DNA of 64,000 bases from Mesostigma viride (lineage: Eukaryota > Streptophyta > Mesostigmatophyceae > Mesostigmatales > Mesostigmataceae). The notes below the pieces were generated by a model. It ran no database searches, was not told the DNA's origin, and saw only the letters and a program-made list of their open reading frames with translations. Positions 35,596 through 45,466 of this stretch are shown here, piece after piece (the stretch's first letter is position 1; each line of letters begins with the position of its first letter). The stretch spans positions 2,113,021 through 2,177,020 of the forward strand of contig RPFO01000017.1 in assembly GCA_009746045.1 (NCBI GenBank), given 5' to 3'. The translations under genes and the position numbers were made by a program.

Positions 35596-36015
35596 CATTA
35601 ATTCATTAATTCGTTAATTGATTCATTAATTAATTAATTAAGAACATAAGTCCGTTGGGAGTACATGTAGCACATATCCCTGAGAAGGGGCGTATGGCTT
35701 TGAATACATTCTGGGCTACTTCCTGCAAGGGTAGGGTGTAAACTACACCTGCTCTATGTGCACCTTGAGTGCAGGTCTTGCTGCACCACCATGATGTATC
35801 AGAGGCCTGGCATGGGGTGGAAGATTATTATGGCTAGGCAATAGCTAGGGCATGGCTTCTAAATGTTAAATTAATGCATCATCCATGGGTGAGATCCCAT
35901 CATAGGCAGAGCTTGGCTGAATTCTTAAGGTATCATCCATGGGGGGCGGCATTATGGGTGCACATGCGCGTAGGCGTGTGCCACGTGAGCGCTAGGCTAA
36001 GCCTGACTAATCTAT
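35596..36015 (-). mobile_element. Retroelement family 1, 3' UTR copy with AT-rich tail
   Basis: Read on the minus strand, it matches the 3' UTR after the intact ORF1 (blocks ATTAGTCAGGCTTAGCCTAG, GAAGCCATGCCCTAGC, TTGCAGGAAGTAGCC), then stem-loop ACTCC-CAAC-GGACT and a tail of TTAA/ATTAATTC units (35596-35641). ORF1 itself is absent, so the copy is 5'-truncated. Confidence 0.75.
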
Positions 36016-36057
36016 ACACGACTGTAATACATTCGACATGGGGGGCCTAGGCCTCTC

Positions 36058-36173
36058 CGTGATTTGGAAGAAGATGATGGACAAGGCCAAGTGGGCCCAG
36101 GTCATAGAGGACAACGAGCCCCCCCCAGTGGGGAAGCGCCCGCGTGTGCAATCCCGCGGGAGGCACGCTAGAT
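36058..36173 (+). other. Short open stretch, possible transposon protein fragment
   Basis: A plus-strand frame with no stop for about 38 codons reads a Lys-rich peptide (KKMMDKAKWAQVIEDN, then PPPVGKRPRVQSRGR) ending at TAG 36171-36173, 145 bp before a family 2 stem-loop end of the same orientation. It could be the C-terminus of the protein encoded by that family. No start or domain is visible. Confidence 0.3.
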
Positions 36174-36317
36174 AGCTCCCCCTAGGGCAGCATGCGGCTG
36201 CCTAGATAGCTGATGTAGTTAGAATGTTGTTAGATAGATGTAGTATGTAGCCAATGTAGATAGATTAGACCGGTAGGAATGTGTGCACCCGGATCCATCC
36301 ATTCATCGGGGTTAATG

Positions 36318-36368
36318 CTCCGTGACTCCCCAACGGGAGCACGAGTCTAATTAATTAATTAATTAATA
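36318..36368 (+). mobile_element. Family 2 retroelement 3' end: stem-loop plus TTAA tail
   Basis: Stem-loop with core CTCCC-CAAC-GGGAG and outer arms CTCCGTGA / CACGAG at 36318-36345, followed directly by TCTAATTAATTAATTAATTAATA.. repeats to 36368. Reference copy for the family. Confidence 0.8.
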
Positions 36369-36628
36369 CATTCGACATAGTGCAAATCATATAGCACTAC
36401 TTGTCTAGTATTACTGTAAGAATGTTGAAAGGTTCGCATGGCTAGCTTGAAACCTGCATGGTACGTCAATGCTAGCTGATGCGTCAACATCAGCTGATGC
36501 CATCGGAGCGGATGAGGCAGTGTTCAAAGTGCGAAGAAGAATTGTTGGTGGTGCTTCAGCACGTCATATCCATATCAATTTAATTTCAAAAAAAAGAAGT
36601 CATCTATACAATTAGTCGTTTCACTAAA

Positions 36629-36715
36629 TAATACAATGTTGGGGATTAATGAATTAATTAATTAGACTCGTGCTCCCGTTGGGGAGTCACGGACTTTAAT
36701 ACAATGTTGGGGATT
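36629..36715 (-). mobile_element. 49-bp insertion of stem-loop plus tail between 19-bp direct repeats
   Basis: The 19-bp repeat beginning TAATACAATG and ending TGGGGATT occurs at 36629-36647 and again at 36697-36715. Between them are only 49 bp: the family 2 stem-loop (CTCCC-CAAC-GGGAG core) and a TTAA-type tail, read on the minus strand. It is the minimal retroposed unit and landed in the tail of the family 1 element. Confidence 0.85.
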
Positions 36716-38640
36716 GAATTGAATTGAATTGTAACATAACTCCGTTGGGAGTATATGTAGCACATAGCCCAGAGAAGGGGCATATGGCCTATCATACATT
36801 CTAGGCTACTTCATGCAAGGGTGGGAATGTAAGCTACCCCTGCTCTAGGTGCACCAGGGCACCTGCACCCTCATGGTCTATCACGCTATGCCCGGGTAAG
36901 GGGGGAGCATGCCTGTGAGGGAGGAAGATCATCATGGCTATATACAAGAGCTAGGACATGGCTTCTCGACAGAGAGCATCTCTCTGCATGGCATAGCATG
37001 GCTCAATTCTTAATGCAACATCCATGGGGGTCCCGTTATAGGCAGGGCTTGGCTAAATTCTGTAGACAACATCCATGGGGGCCATTATGGGCGCACATGC
37101 GCGTGGGCCACATGCTAGGCTAAGCCTGACTAATCTACACTACTGGTATGAATTCCCTAGTCTGGGGTGGCAGGAGGGGGCTGCCAGGGCTTGTGGTCAA
37201 CGTGGATGACCGCCCCCCTCCAGTATACCGGCTTCCCCCCTGCGCTGTGCCGGAGCTGAAGGTAGGTCGGCCATAGCTCGCGTCGCCGCTGTTGCTGAGC
37301 CAGGGTCAAGTCGTCGTCCAGCGTGAAGCGAGTCCTCGAGAGCTTCTTGCGGCATTTAAGGAACGACAGCTTGTCCGCCATGTACTTAAAGGTGAGGAGC
37401 ACGGGTGCCGGGCCAGCCTTCCCCCGCGCGCGGGGGAGGCGGACAGCCGACACGTCCAGCTCACCAGTGAGTAGCATGGGGGCAAGAATGTCGCGCTTAA
37501 ATGCCTCAAGAAGGCCCGTGGAGGTCTCACCTGCCGGCTGGTCGAAGTGCTTGACGATGACATTGTGGCTGCGCCGGGCGATGTCGGTTTCCTCGCGAAG
37601 GTCGAGGGCTTGTTGCTTTAGTTGTGCCGAGATGGTGGAGGTGGTGGAGGTGGTGTGCTGCTTAAGCAAGTCCGCCCAGGTGGAGGGAACATCACTGGCC
37701 GGGCCAGCAGGTGCCGGCTGGGCAGCGATTTCCTGCACCGCTTGGGCGGTGAGGCCGGCGGTGTCATGCAAGCTCTCAAGGGCGGTGGCGGTGGCTTGAA
37801 GGCGTTGGTCGACGTCGAGGAGCTGGGCTTTGATGTCGGCAGTGAAGGCGGAAACGGCGGTGGAGGTGGAGGCGGCGGCGGTGGAAATGTGAGGAAGTTC
37901 AGCAGTCAGCGTGCCGCCGATTGCTGAAATGTCGGCAGCAAGGGGGGTCACGTGCTGCTGAAAGGCTTCCGTCAGGATGGAACGGAGTGTGGGGGCGGAG
38001 ATGGATGGAGCCCAGATCTCGCCGTCAGAGCGCTGGAGAAGGGAGTTGAGGACGACGTGCTGGAGTTCGGGGCGGGAGCAGCCAAGCATGGCGCCGGAGG
38101 CTAGCCAGGGGCTGCCGTTGCTGCAGAGGAGGCGACCTTGGTCGGAGAGATGGAGGCACAGGTCGTAAAGCGAGGCGTAGTCCCCGAAGAAGATGCAGTC
38201 CATAGCATCCTCAGGAGACATGTTGTTCCAGTCGTGGTCATCGACCTTGAAAGGGTGGAACCGAAAGCGCGGTTCCGAGGGGCGGGACCATCCTGTTTTG
38301 TCGGCTGGGCGGGTGCGTTTCGGGTCAGGCGATGCCGATGGCGAGGCTTTAAGCCCGGGAGGTTGCTGGGTGGCTACCAGTGCACGACTAGTGTCACCGC
38401 TGCCTGCCGGACCTGATGGCGAAGCTGCAGCCGAAGCTGCCGCATTTTCATGGGCGAGCGCATCCGCCAAACTGCGTTGCGTCAAAGGATGTTTGCTCGT
38501 CATATATTGCGTGTTAGATTCGGAAAATTATATCAGCATGTGCGTCTTAGAAAGACGAAGCGATAGTGATATTCACAGCTGAATTTGGGGCTCAAACGTG
38601 AAAGTTATGAGCTCCGCCGTCAGCCATGGCTACCTCGTGG
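36716..38640 (-). mobile_element. Retroelement family 1, most complete copy
   Basis: Minus-strand order: leader 38640-38504 (GAGCTCCGCCGTCAGCCATG in inverted form, also seen near 55830), ORF1-like gene 38503-37157, 3' UTR 37156-36755, stem-loop ACTCC-CAAC-GGAGT, tail of CAATT units (36711-36732). No second ORF with reverse transcriptase or endonuclease is present, so it must be mobilised in trans or be a 5' and internal deletion derivative. Confidence 0.75.
37157..38503 (-). CDS. LINE ORF1-like protein, intact, 448 aa
   Basis: Uninterrupted frame starting MTSKHPLTQRSLADALAHEN. Residues 1-85 are Ala/Ser/Pro-rich; about 190-300 contain Ala/Thr/Gln-rich helices likely to form a coiled coil; the C-terminal third (NVIVKHFDQPAGETSTGLLE, APVLLTFKYMADKLSFLKCR, RFTLDDDLTLAQQQRRRELW, GKPVYWRGAVIHVD) has the order of features seen in the RRM-like and C-terminal domains of LINE-1-type ORF1 proteins: an RNA-binding fold followed by a DLT-R-R-EL-Y-W signature. 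In LINEs this protein packages the RNA. The 8641-8783, 40440-40990 and 44560-45010 segments are decayed relatives. There is no zinc knuckle. An intact frame suggests recent mobility or selection. Confidence 0.7.
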   Translation of the reverse strand: MTSKHPLTQRSLADALAHENAAASAAASPSGPAGSGDTSRALVATQQPPGLKASPSASPDPKRTRPADKTGWSRPSEPRFRFHPFKVDDHDWNNMSPEDAMDCIFFGDYASLYDLCLHLSDQGRLLCSNGSPWLASGAMLGCSRPELQHVVLNSLLQRSDGEIWAPSISAPTLRSILTEAFQQHVTPLAADISAIGGTLTAELPHISTAAASTSTAVSAFTADIKAQLLDVDQRLQATATALESLHDTAGLTAQAVQEIAAQPAPAGPASDVPSTWADLLKQHTTSTTSTISAQLKQQALDLREETDIARRSHNVIVKHFDQPAGETSTGLLEAFKRDILAPMLLTGELDVSAVRLPRARGKAGPAPVLLTFKYMADKLSFLKCRKKLSRTRFTLDDDLTLAQQQRRRELWPTYLQLRHSAGGKPVYWRGAVIHVDHKPWQPPPATPD

Positions 38641-39005
38641 CTCGTGGCTAGCTGTGTGTGATATGATAGCAATGATGATGTTGGGGATGGCATCCTGTAA
38701 GTAACGGTAAGTGCGACTACTAGTAGACTACTAGTAGAACATCCACTGAAGGCATGTCACGGAGTACCCGATGAGGTACTTTTCTACGTGGATACTTCAC
38801 CCGTGAAGGCAAGCTAGTGGCGCGACTCACTCGCCCGGCCAGCTCTGGAGTCGCAGATAGCAGCTTCGCGATTTCCGGACTATCCAAGACGCGACTGTAC
38901 GCTCGGCCATGATGATGCTGGCGTCCTGTGATGATATGATCTCAATTGGCCCTAGCTGGATACTATACAGTACTATTTATAAATCGATGACGCATGCACG
39001 TACAC

Positions 39006-39080
39006 CATTAATTAATGAATGAAATAATGAATTAATTAATTAATTAAACACGTGAGCTCCCGTTGGGGAGTCACGGACTG
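39006..39080 (-). mobile_element. Family 2 retroelement 3' end
   Basis: Minus-strand stem-loop (39049-39079, CTCCC-CAAC-GGGAG core) with a TTAA/ATTCATT tail at 39006-39048. The body upstream (39081-39240) shares blocks with 40077-40210, for instance around GGGTGCAATAA. Confidence 0.75.
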
Positions 39081-39451
39081 CACCAGCTAGAGTGCTTTTA
39101 ATATCCTACAGGAGTGTGCATGCAGCAGGCCGCAGGGGGCAGAGAACCCCCCCTTCCCTCATGCCACAGAGTGCACAATCGGACCCGTCGAAACGATCCG
39201 GCATCCGGCCCTGTGCATGGGTGCAATAAAGCTTCGACACAGCCAAAGTCCAATGGCAGGCCGGGTGGGGACCTGTGCATTAACTGCACGCTATATGGCC
39301 GGGTTGGACGTACCACCCACGTGACATGCAGGATCGATTGATGATGTCTACACTATGTTCAGTTAGGGCTGCGTGACCTCTACGTTGATGTATTGCTATG
39401 GGCCGACTGCCAGTTCATGGCCCGGATTCGGCAGCGCTGTGTTTGGCTCCG

Positions 39452-39588
39452 CATATTAATTAATTAATTAATTAATTAATTAATTAATTAATTAATTAAT
39501 TAATTAATTAATTAATTAATTAATTAATTAATTAATTAATTATGTATGTAGCCCTCGTGCTCCCGTTAATTGGGGAGTCACAGAGCAT
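39452..39588 (-). mobile_element. Family 2 retroelement 3' end with long TTAA tail
   Basis: A 90-bp (TTAA)n tail at 39452-39541, then the stem-loop at 39550-39585, where the loop carries an extra AATT. A long ATGG microsatellite follows at 39595. Confidence 0.75.
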
Positions 39589-39594
39589 TGCCCC

Positions 39595-39847
39595 CGATGG
39601 ATGGATGGATGGATGGATGGATGGATGGATGGATGGATGGATGGATGGATGGATGGATGGATGGATGGATGGATGGATGGATGGATGGATGGATGGATGG
39701 ATGGATGGATGGATGGATGGATGGATGGATGGATGGATGGATGGATGGATGGATGGATGGATGGATGGATGGATGGATGGATGGATGGATGGATGGATGG
39801 ATGGATGGATGGATGGATGGATGGATGGATGGATGGATGGATGGATA
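39595..39847. repeat. (ATGG)n microsatellite
   Basis: About 62 uninterrupted units of GATG. All six frames are open across it (MDGW or HPSI repeats), which is an artefact. Confidence 0.97.
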
Positions 39848-40022
39848 GGGACACACAATCCTACCAGCCTAATCTATCTACAACAACAAGCCAACTCTAT
39901 TCTAAGCTCTCTACCCTAGGGGTCCTGTCTAGCGTGCTTCCCTCTAGCGTGTTTGCAAGCGCATATACTACGGGCTACCTTTAGTAACGCATTTACTACC
40001 GGCTACCTTTAGTAAGTTCACG

Positions 40023-40210
40023 TTAATTCATTAATTAAACTCGTGCTCCCGTTGGGGAGTCACGGAGCACCGAAGTGCTTTCATCCCTGTGTGTGCACAA
40101 CAGGAAGAAAGGGCAGAGACCCCCTTGGCTCCTTCATGCCAGAGGCATGGGCACACAGCAGCAATCGGACACGCGATAAACGATCCGGCAAATTCTGTGG
40201 GGTGCAATAA
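40023..40210 (-). mobile_element. Family 2 retroelement 3' end with body fragment
   Basis: Tail TTAATTCATTAATTAAA at 40023-40038, stem-loop 40039-40067, then about 140 bp that match 39081-39240. The shared body shows both are copies of one family. Confidence 0.7.
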
Positions 40211-40439
40211 GACCTGGCATGTGAGCATATCATGCATAACAAGGAGCGCGGGCAAGTAACCTGATCATAGCCACTAGTAGGACGTAGCATGGCTGTACAA
40301 AGGTTAAGCTAAGGCTATGGCTGGTTGTGTACCGTGCGTTAGCGGGCACGTGACTAGGTATGGTGGCTCGGCTAGTCTAGGCAAACATTCTAGGCATGGC
40401 TGCCATGGCAGCAGTGACTACCAATGATTCAAGCTAGGG

Positions 40440-40990
40440 CTATTCTAGCCGGCCGCAGGGGGCGACCACATCTTTTGGTTGATAATCAGGTCCCCGCCCC
40501 TCGATCCAGTACACTTTTGGCTTCTGTGGCCGGTCCTGCTTGTGGCGGAGTTATTCCGGCCACAGGTCGCGTCGCTGCTGCTGCTGAGCGGGGCCGGGTC
40601 AGGTCGTCGTCCAGCATCCAGGTGAGTTCGTGCACAACCTCTTGCAACGAGAGATTGAGGATCGAACCGCTGCTTGTCCTCGATCAGGGGAGGGGAAGGT
40701 GAGCAGGACTAGTGTACATGGTGGGAGCCGCCTTGTCCCGTGAGTGGGAAAGGCGGTGGCACCCGCGCAGTTCTACCTCACCTACCTGGGTCCATGAGGG
40801 CCTAAGAAGCTGGTTCTTGAGCTCGTCGGCAAGGGTGGTTGACGTCTCGCCTGGCTTCTGGGGGAAGCGACGCAGCACCACTCGGCACTCACGGCGAGTG
40901 GGGTCGGTGGCCTCCCGTTGTTCGGCCTGGCGGTGGTCCTCCAGCTCCTGGAGTACACGTTGGTAACAGCCTATGCACCCGCATGTCTAC
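40440..40990 (-). pseudogene. Decayed ORF1-like copy
   Basis: Minus-strand pieces in different frames match the intact ORF1: PQKPGETSTTLADELKNQLL near 40800-40860, WMLDDDLTRP near 40600, RRDLWPE then a stop near 40560, PKVYWIEGRG near 40510. Frameshifts and stops show it is dead. It is closer in sequence to the copy at 44560-45010 than to the intact one. Confidence 0.75.
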
Positions 40991-41258
40991 CCGCGCACTT
41001 TGAACAGCCTCCACTGTTTCATTGTGCCATCTGGACAATGCCCCGCCATGTCACCCACGCGCACATTTCAGCATATTAGTGCACCCACAGTTATGCCAGA
41101 CTCTCCTCGTAGTGCATGAGTGAGTTTAGATCAAGCAGCTGTGGCTTGCCTCCTGGCATGAGGGAAGACACGGTGACTCTGCCCGGCCCGACCCCCCGTC
41201 CCAGTGTGCAACCTACATGCAGGGATGAAAAGCACCTTAATAACTCTGTAATATTGTG

Positions 41259-41300
41259 CTCCGTGTCTCCCCAATGGGCGGGAGCGCGTGAAATTAATTC
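41259..41300 (+). mobile_element. Family 2 3' end, diverged
   Basis: Stem-loop CTCCGTGTCTCCCC-AATG-GGCGGGAGCGCG type at 41259-41290 with a short AAATTAATTC tail. More mutated than the other copies. Confidence 0.55.
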
Positions 41301-41448
41301 GACATGTATAAAGTCAAAACATAGCAGGTGCAGTAGGGCTGCATGCCCCATGTCCAGTAAGTAAGTAAGTAAGTAAGTAAGTGAGTAAGTACTTGCGTGC
41401 CTACTCGTCAAGAAGCTAGACGCCATCACCGCCCAAACCGAGGCCCTG

Positions 41449-42887
41449 TGTCACGTCCGTGATCATTTACGTCCGTGCACTCAAGAAGTTACGCGGTTCG
41501 GAATCGTTACCGACGTTTGGTTGGTTCCGATTCAGTAGGCCGCAGGCTTTGTTCCTTGGGCCGGTGTGGAGCGCCGCGCCGGAAAGGCCTGAATTTCTAG
41601 AGTGACAGTCTTAGGTGACCTGACTTAGGTTCAGGCGCAAGACTTTGGGGCGCAAAGCCTTGGTGGCTTGCGCAATATTCCGGTGCGTGACATTTGGCAG
41701 TTATGAATCTTTTGTATTGTCCAGACGGAATGATGTTCAGTCCATCTGACAAAGCTAGATACGCAGATCGTAGTGTGCGGTGTGCTGGCTCGCACGTGGT
41801 TGTCGAACAGACTTGCTCTGCATTTTGCTGGCAGTCTAACTGCACGTCAGGCGGCTTGCTGGCAAATGCGACAGCGCATGGATGCCGGGATTTTTGGAGG
41901 TATTTAGGAGCAGCGCAGCGGCCATGGTGGTCGTTGTTCGCTCGTTTCTCTCCCTCACAACTAGTTTGTTGTCTTCATGGGGTTAAACTTCTCGAACAGC
42001 CCGGAGCAGCCCCCGTGAGTGGTTGCATGTCGTTGCCATGACGATGGTTGATAAGATTGACAATGGTTTGATCCGGTTGGGATGTTGTTGGCATTGTGGA
42101 CGAGAAACGTTCTGCTGACCCGGGAACAGTCCCGGGAAAGGGCCGGTTCGTCGTTGGCCAGTGTGCCAGTAACTGGGACATGAGCGCAGAGTCACACAGT
42201 TGATATAGATTATGACGTAAGTAAACACTGTTGCGCCACAGTGGCGTCATGGTCGGTCTGTGGTGATTTCGATGGGTCTCAAGGATATGTAGTTACTCTT
42301 ACAGTTGCGGCAGCACAACTCGGCATTCATTGTAATTTGTCAAATGTTATGGAATGAATGGTTTGGGCATTGCTTTCATCATAAAGCATTATTGCAATCT
42401 TCATAATATAAATATCGGCTGGCTGCGCTGCCTGTCATGAAGGTGGTGGTGCCGTCAAGGACCACACCTATCATTTCCACATTATTTAAACGAGCGAACA
42501 ACCCTTGGCGGGTTCAGTTCGGACAGCCTGAGCCGGAGATATACCCAAGCTGCTTGCAGAATCAAGCACTTGGAAGAGGATTAAGCTTATCCTTTAAAAA
42601 GCTATGAAGAGGATTAGGCTTATCCTTGAAAAAGCCATGAAGAGGATTATGCTTATCCTTGAAAAAGCACTGAAGAGGTTATTGCTTAGCCTATTTGAAA
42701 AGCATGTGTGGTCCTGTCGTGGGAATTTTTTTTTCCCTATGTGATCCTCTTTTTGACTTTTTGGCTCTTCATTTTTTCGAGCTAAAAAGTGGGGGGGAAT
42801 ATAGTGGATCACACACAAGAGTACTCTATTGCTATGGATATGCCTTCCAAGTGATAGGCTAGGATATAATGGCACGCAAACGCGACA
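41449..42887. mobile_element. LTR-like unit 1 (TG...CA), 1,439 bp
   Basis: Starts TGTCACG and ends CGCGACA, the TG...CA form of retrotransposon LTRs. It is nearly identical to unit 2 except that it holds 310 extra bp (42490-42799) containing a 33-bp repeat present three times, and lacks a 9-bp insertion at about 42322. Left flank is CCTG (41445-41448). The small frames inside (such as 41694-42041) match nothing I know. Confidence 0.7.
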
Positions 42888-42889
42888 GC

Positions 42890-44027
42890 TGTCACGTCCG
42901 TGATCATTTACGTCCGTGCACTCAAGAAGTTACGCGGTTCGGAATCGTTACCGACGTTTGGTTGGTTCCGATTCAGTAGGCCGCAGGCTTTGTTCCTTGG
43001 GCCGGTGTGGAGCGCCGCGCCGGAAAGGCCTGAATTTCTAGAGTGACAGTCTTAGGTGACCTGACTTAGGTTCAGGCGCAAGACTTTGGGGCGCAAAGCC
43101 TTGGTGGCTTGCGCAATATTCCGGTGCGTGACATTTGGCAGTTATGAATCTTTTGTATTGTCCAGACGGAATGATGTTCAGTCCATCTGACAAAGCTAGA
43201 TACGCAGATCGTAGTGTGCGGTGTGCTGGCTCGCACGTGGTTGTCGAACAGACTTGCTCTGCATTTTGCTGGCAGTCTAACTGCACGTCAGGCGGCTTGC
43301 TGGCAAATGCGACAGCGCATGGATGCCGGGATTTTTGGAGGTATTTAGGAGCAGCGCAGCGGCCATGGTGGTCGTTGTTCGCTCGTTTCTCTCCCTCACA
43401 ACTAGTTTGTTGTCTTCATGGGGTTAAACTTCTCGAACAGCCCGGAGCAGCCCCCGTGAGTGGTTGCATGTCGTTGCCATGACGATGGTTGATAAGATTG
43501 ACAATGGTTTGATCCGGTTGGGATGTTGTTGGCATTGTGGACGAGAAACGTTCTGCTGACCCGGGAACAGTCCCGGGAAAGGGCCGGTTCGTCGTTGGCC
43601 AGTGTGCCAGTAACTGGGACATGAGCGCAGAGTCACACAGTTGATATAGATTATGACGTAAGTAAACACTGTTGCGCCACAGTGGCGTCATGGTCGGTCT
43701 GTGGTGATTTCGATGGGTCTCAAGGATATGTAGTTACTCTTACAGTTGCGGCAGCACAACTCGGCATTTGAAATGAACATTGTAATTTGTCAAATGTTAT
43801 GGAATGAATGGTTTGGGCATTGCTTTCATCATAAAGCATTATTGCAATCTTCATAATATAAATATCGGCTGGCTGCGCTGCCTGTCATGAAGGTGGTGGT
43901 GCCGTCAAGGACCACACCTATCATTTCCACATTATTTAATATAGTGGATCACACACAAGAGTACTCTATTGCTATGGATATGCCTTCCAAGTGATAGGCT
44001 AGGATATAATGGCACGCAAACGCGACA
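42890..44027. mobile_element. LTR-like unit 2, 1,138 bp, tandem with unit 1
   Basis: Same termini as unit 1, separated from it by only GC (42888-42889). Right flank is CCTG (44028-44031), matching the left flank of unit 1, so the pair behaves as one insertion with a 4-bp target duplication. There is no internal region between the two, hence no gag, pol or primer site. Confidence 0.7.
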
Positions 44028-44046
44028 CCTGGCCGTGCAGGTCCCA

Positions 44047-44539
44047 GGCCGGGCCCACTTCAAATGTTCCGCCGTCCAAGCCAAGTGTGTGACACTTTTT
44101 CGCTATTTTCGCAAAAAAAAAATAAAATTTCGCACGAGTTCGCGTGATTTTCGCGTGATTTTCGCAAAATTTTCACACATTTTCGCACGATTTCGCACGA
44201 TTTCGCACAATTTTGCATGATTTCGCACAATTTCGCATGGATTTCAACCAAGGGTCGTTTTGGGGAGTGACGTTTGACAAAATTTCGCATGAATTCACAC
44301 ACGTTGTGCACATCAAAATTTTTTACCGTCGACATTTTTCACATGAAATTTCGCACAATTTCAGCAAATTTCGCACAAATTCGCACGATTTCAGCAAATT
44401 TCACACGATTTCAGCAAATTTCGCACAATTTCGCACGATTTCGCACGACGAATCACTCTGCAGAGTGACGATCGTCGAAAAAGTAAAAAAAACGACCAAA
44501 AGTGTCACACTTTTCGGAACATTTGAAGTGGGCCCGGCC
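44047..44539. mobile_element. 493-bp inverted-repeat element filled with TTTCGCAC motifs
   Basis: Terminal inverted repeats of 25 bp (44047-44071 and 44515-44539; begin GGCCGGGCCCACTTCAAATG), similarity continuing inward through GTGACACTTTT, flanked by CCCA on both sides. The interior is a chain of diverged ATTTCGCAC and TTTCAGCAAA units plus the 16-bp palindrome TCACTCTGCAGAGTGA. No coding capacity; MITE-like. Confidence 0.75.
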
Positions 44540-44551
44540 CCCAGTTAGTGC

Positions 44552-45010
44552 ATGCAGCGCAGACGGCCACCGTGCATGCATCGCTGCCCAGGCAGCCCAG
44601 CCCACCCAGCCGGCAGATGGCAGCCCGCCCCTCGCAGCACTCCTGTACGCGGACCCACTGCGGTCAGCGACCACCTCGCTGGATGCCATCGCGACCACGG
44701 ATACCATCGCGCCACCAAGCTGCAGGAGATTGAAGCCCAACACCGAGCCAACGCGCGCGAGGACACCGACCGCGCACGCCGCGCCAATGCCGAGTGGTGC
44801 TGTCTCGATTCGAGCAGCAGCCAGAGGAGAAGGTCAGGTCTCTTCAAGCCGAGCTCAGGAGCACTGAAGCTCCTTACCCAACTGGAACTCGCAGGTAAAT
44901 TAGAACTGTGTGGGCACCGCCTTGGCCCCACTCATGGGACAAGGCGGCACCCCCGCCAGTCCTGCTTAGGTGTTCCCGGTTCCATAAGCCAGTCCTCTTT
45001 TATAGTATGA
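44552..45010 (+). pseudogene. Decayed ORF1-like copy
   Basis: Plus-strand pieces KLQEIEAQHRANAREDTDRA and downstream GHRLGPTHGTRRHP align with the region preceding and including the GETST segment of the ORF1 relic at 40440-40990 (nucleotide blocks ACTCAYGGGACAAGGCGGC are shared). Frames shift several times. The LTR-like pair and the inverted-repeat element lie directly upstream and may have landed in it. Confidence 0.6.
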
Positions 45011-45466
45011 TACAGATGTCATGGTGGTGCAGGTGCACCCAGAGGTAGGTGGCACTGGGTTACATTCCCCCAGGCCTACCTGTAGCCCTACGAGTAAACT
45101 TGCTGCATGCGTATAAATATGTACATCGCCATCACACTATCATGAGTGAACGATAATAAAAACAGTCTGATTTAGATCTATATCCGGGTCCAATATGTAA
45201 ATGGGTGAAATTGGGCTACGCTGATTTCAGCACATTACAGGCAGCAGACCGCATGGCATGGCAATGTGCACTGCAATTTTCCACCCCAGGCCAACCAGTA
45301 CAATACAACTGGCCCACTGGCGGAGTGCATGTGCGCATGGTAGGGTCTATCCCAGAAAACTGTAAGAAGTTAGCGCCGGGCAGACAGGAACATCAATGAT
45401 AGAGTTAGCAGGCTGGTTTCCGGCTCACAGGTTGCAACTAGATCTCACTTCCACAACCTGCATGCA
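45011..45466. other. No gene recognised
   Basis: Sequence downstream of the alpha-kinase stop codon; includes a segment near 45015-45070 resembling the family 1 3' UTR (GTCATGGTGGTGCAGGTGCA). Presumably holds the kinase 3' UTR. Confidence 0.4.

Noticed and set aside
39532-39984. MDGW / HPSI repeat proteins
   Set aside because: ATGG microsatellite; no flanking coding signal.
41694-42041. 115-codon frame, repeated at 43135-43482
   Set aside because: Duplicated because the LTR-like unit is duplicated; no recognisable domain, so not called a gene.
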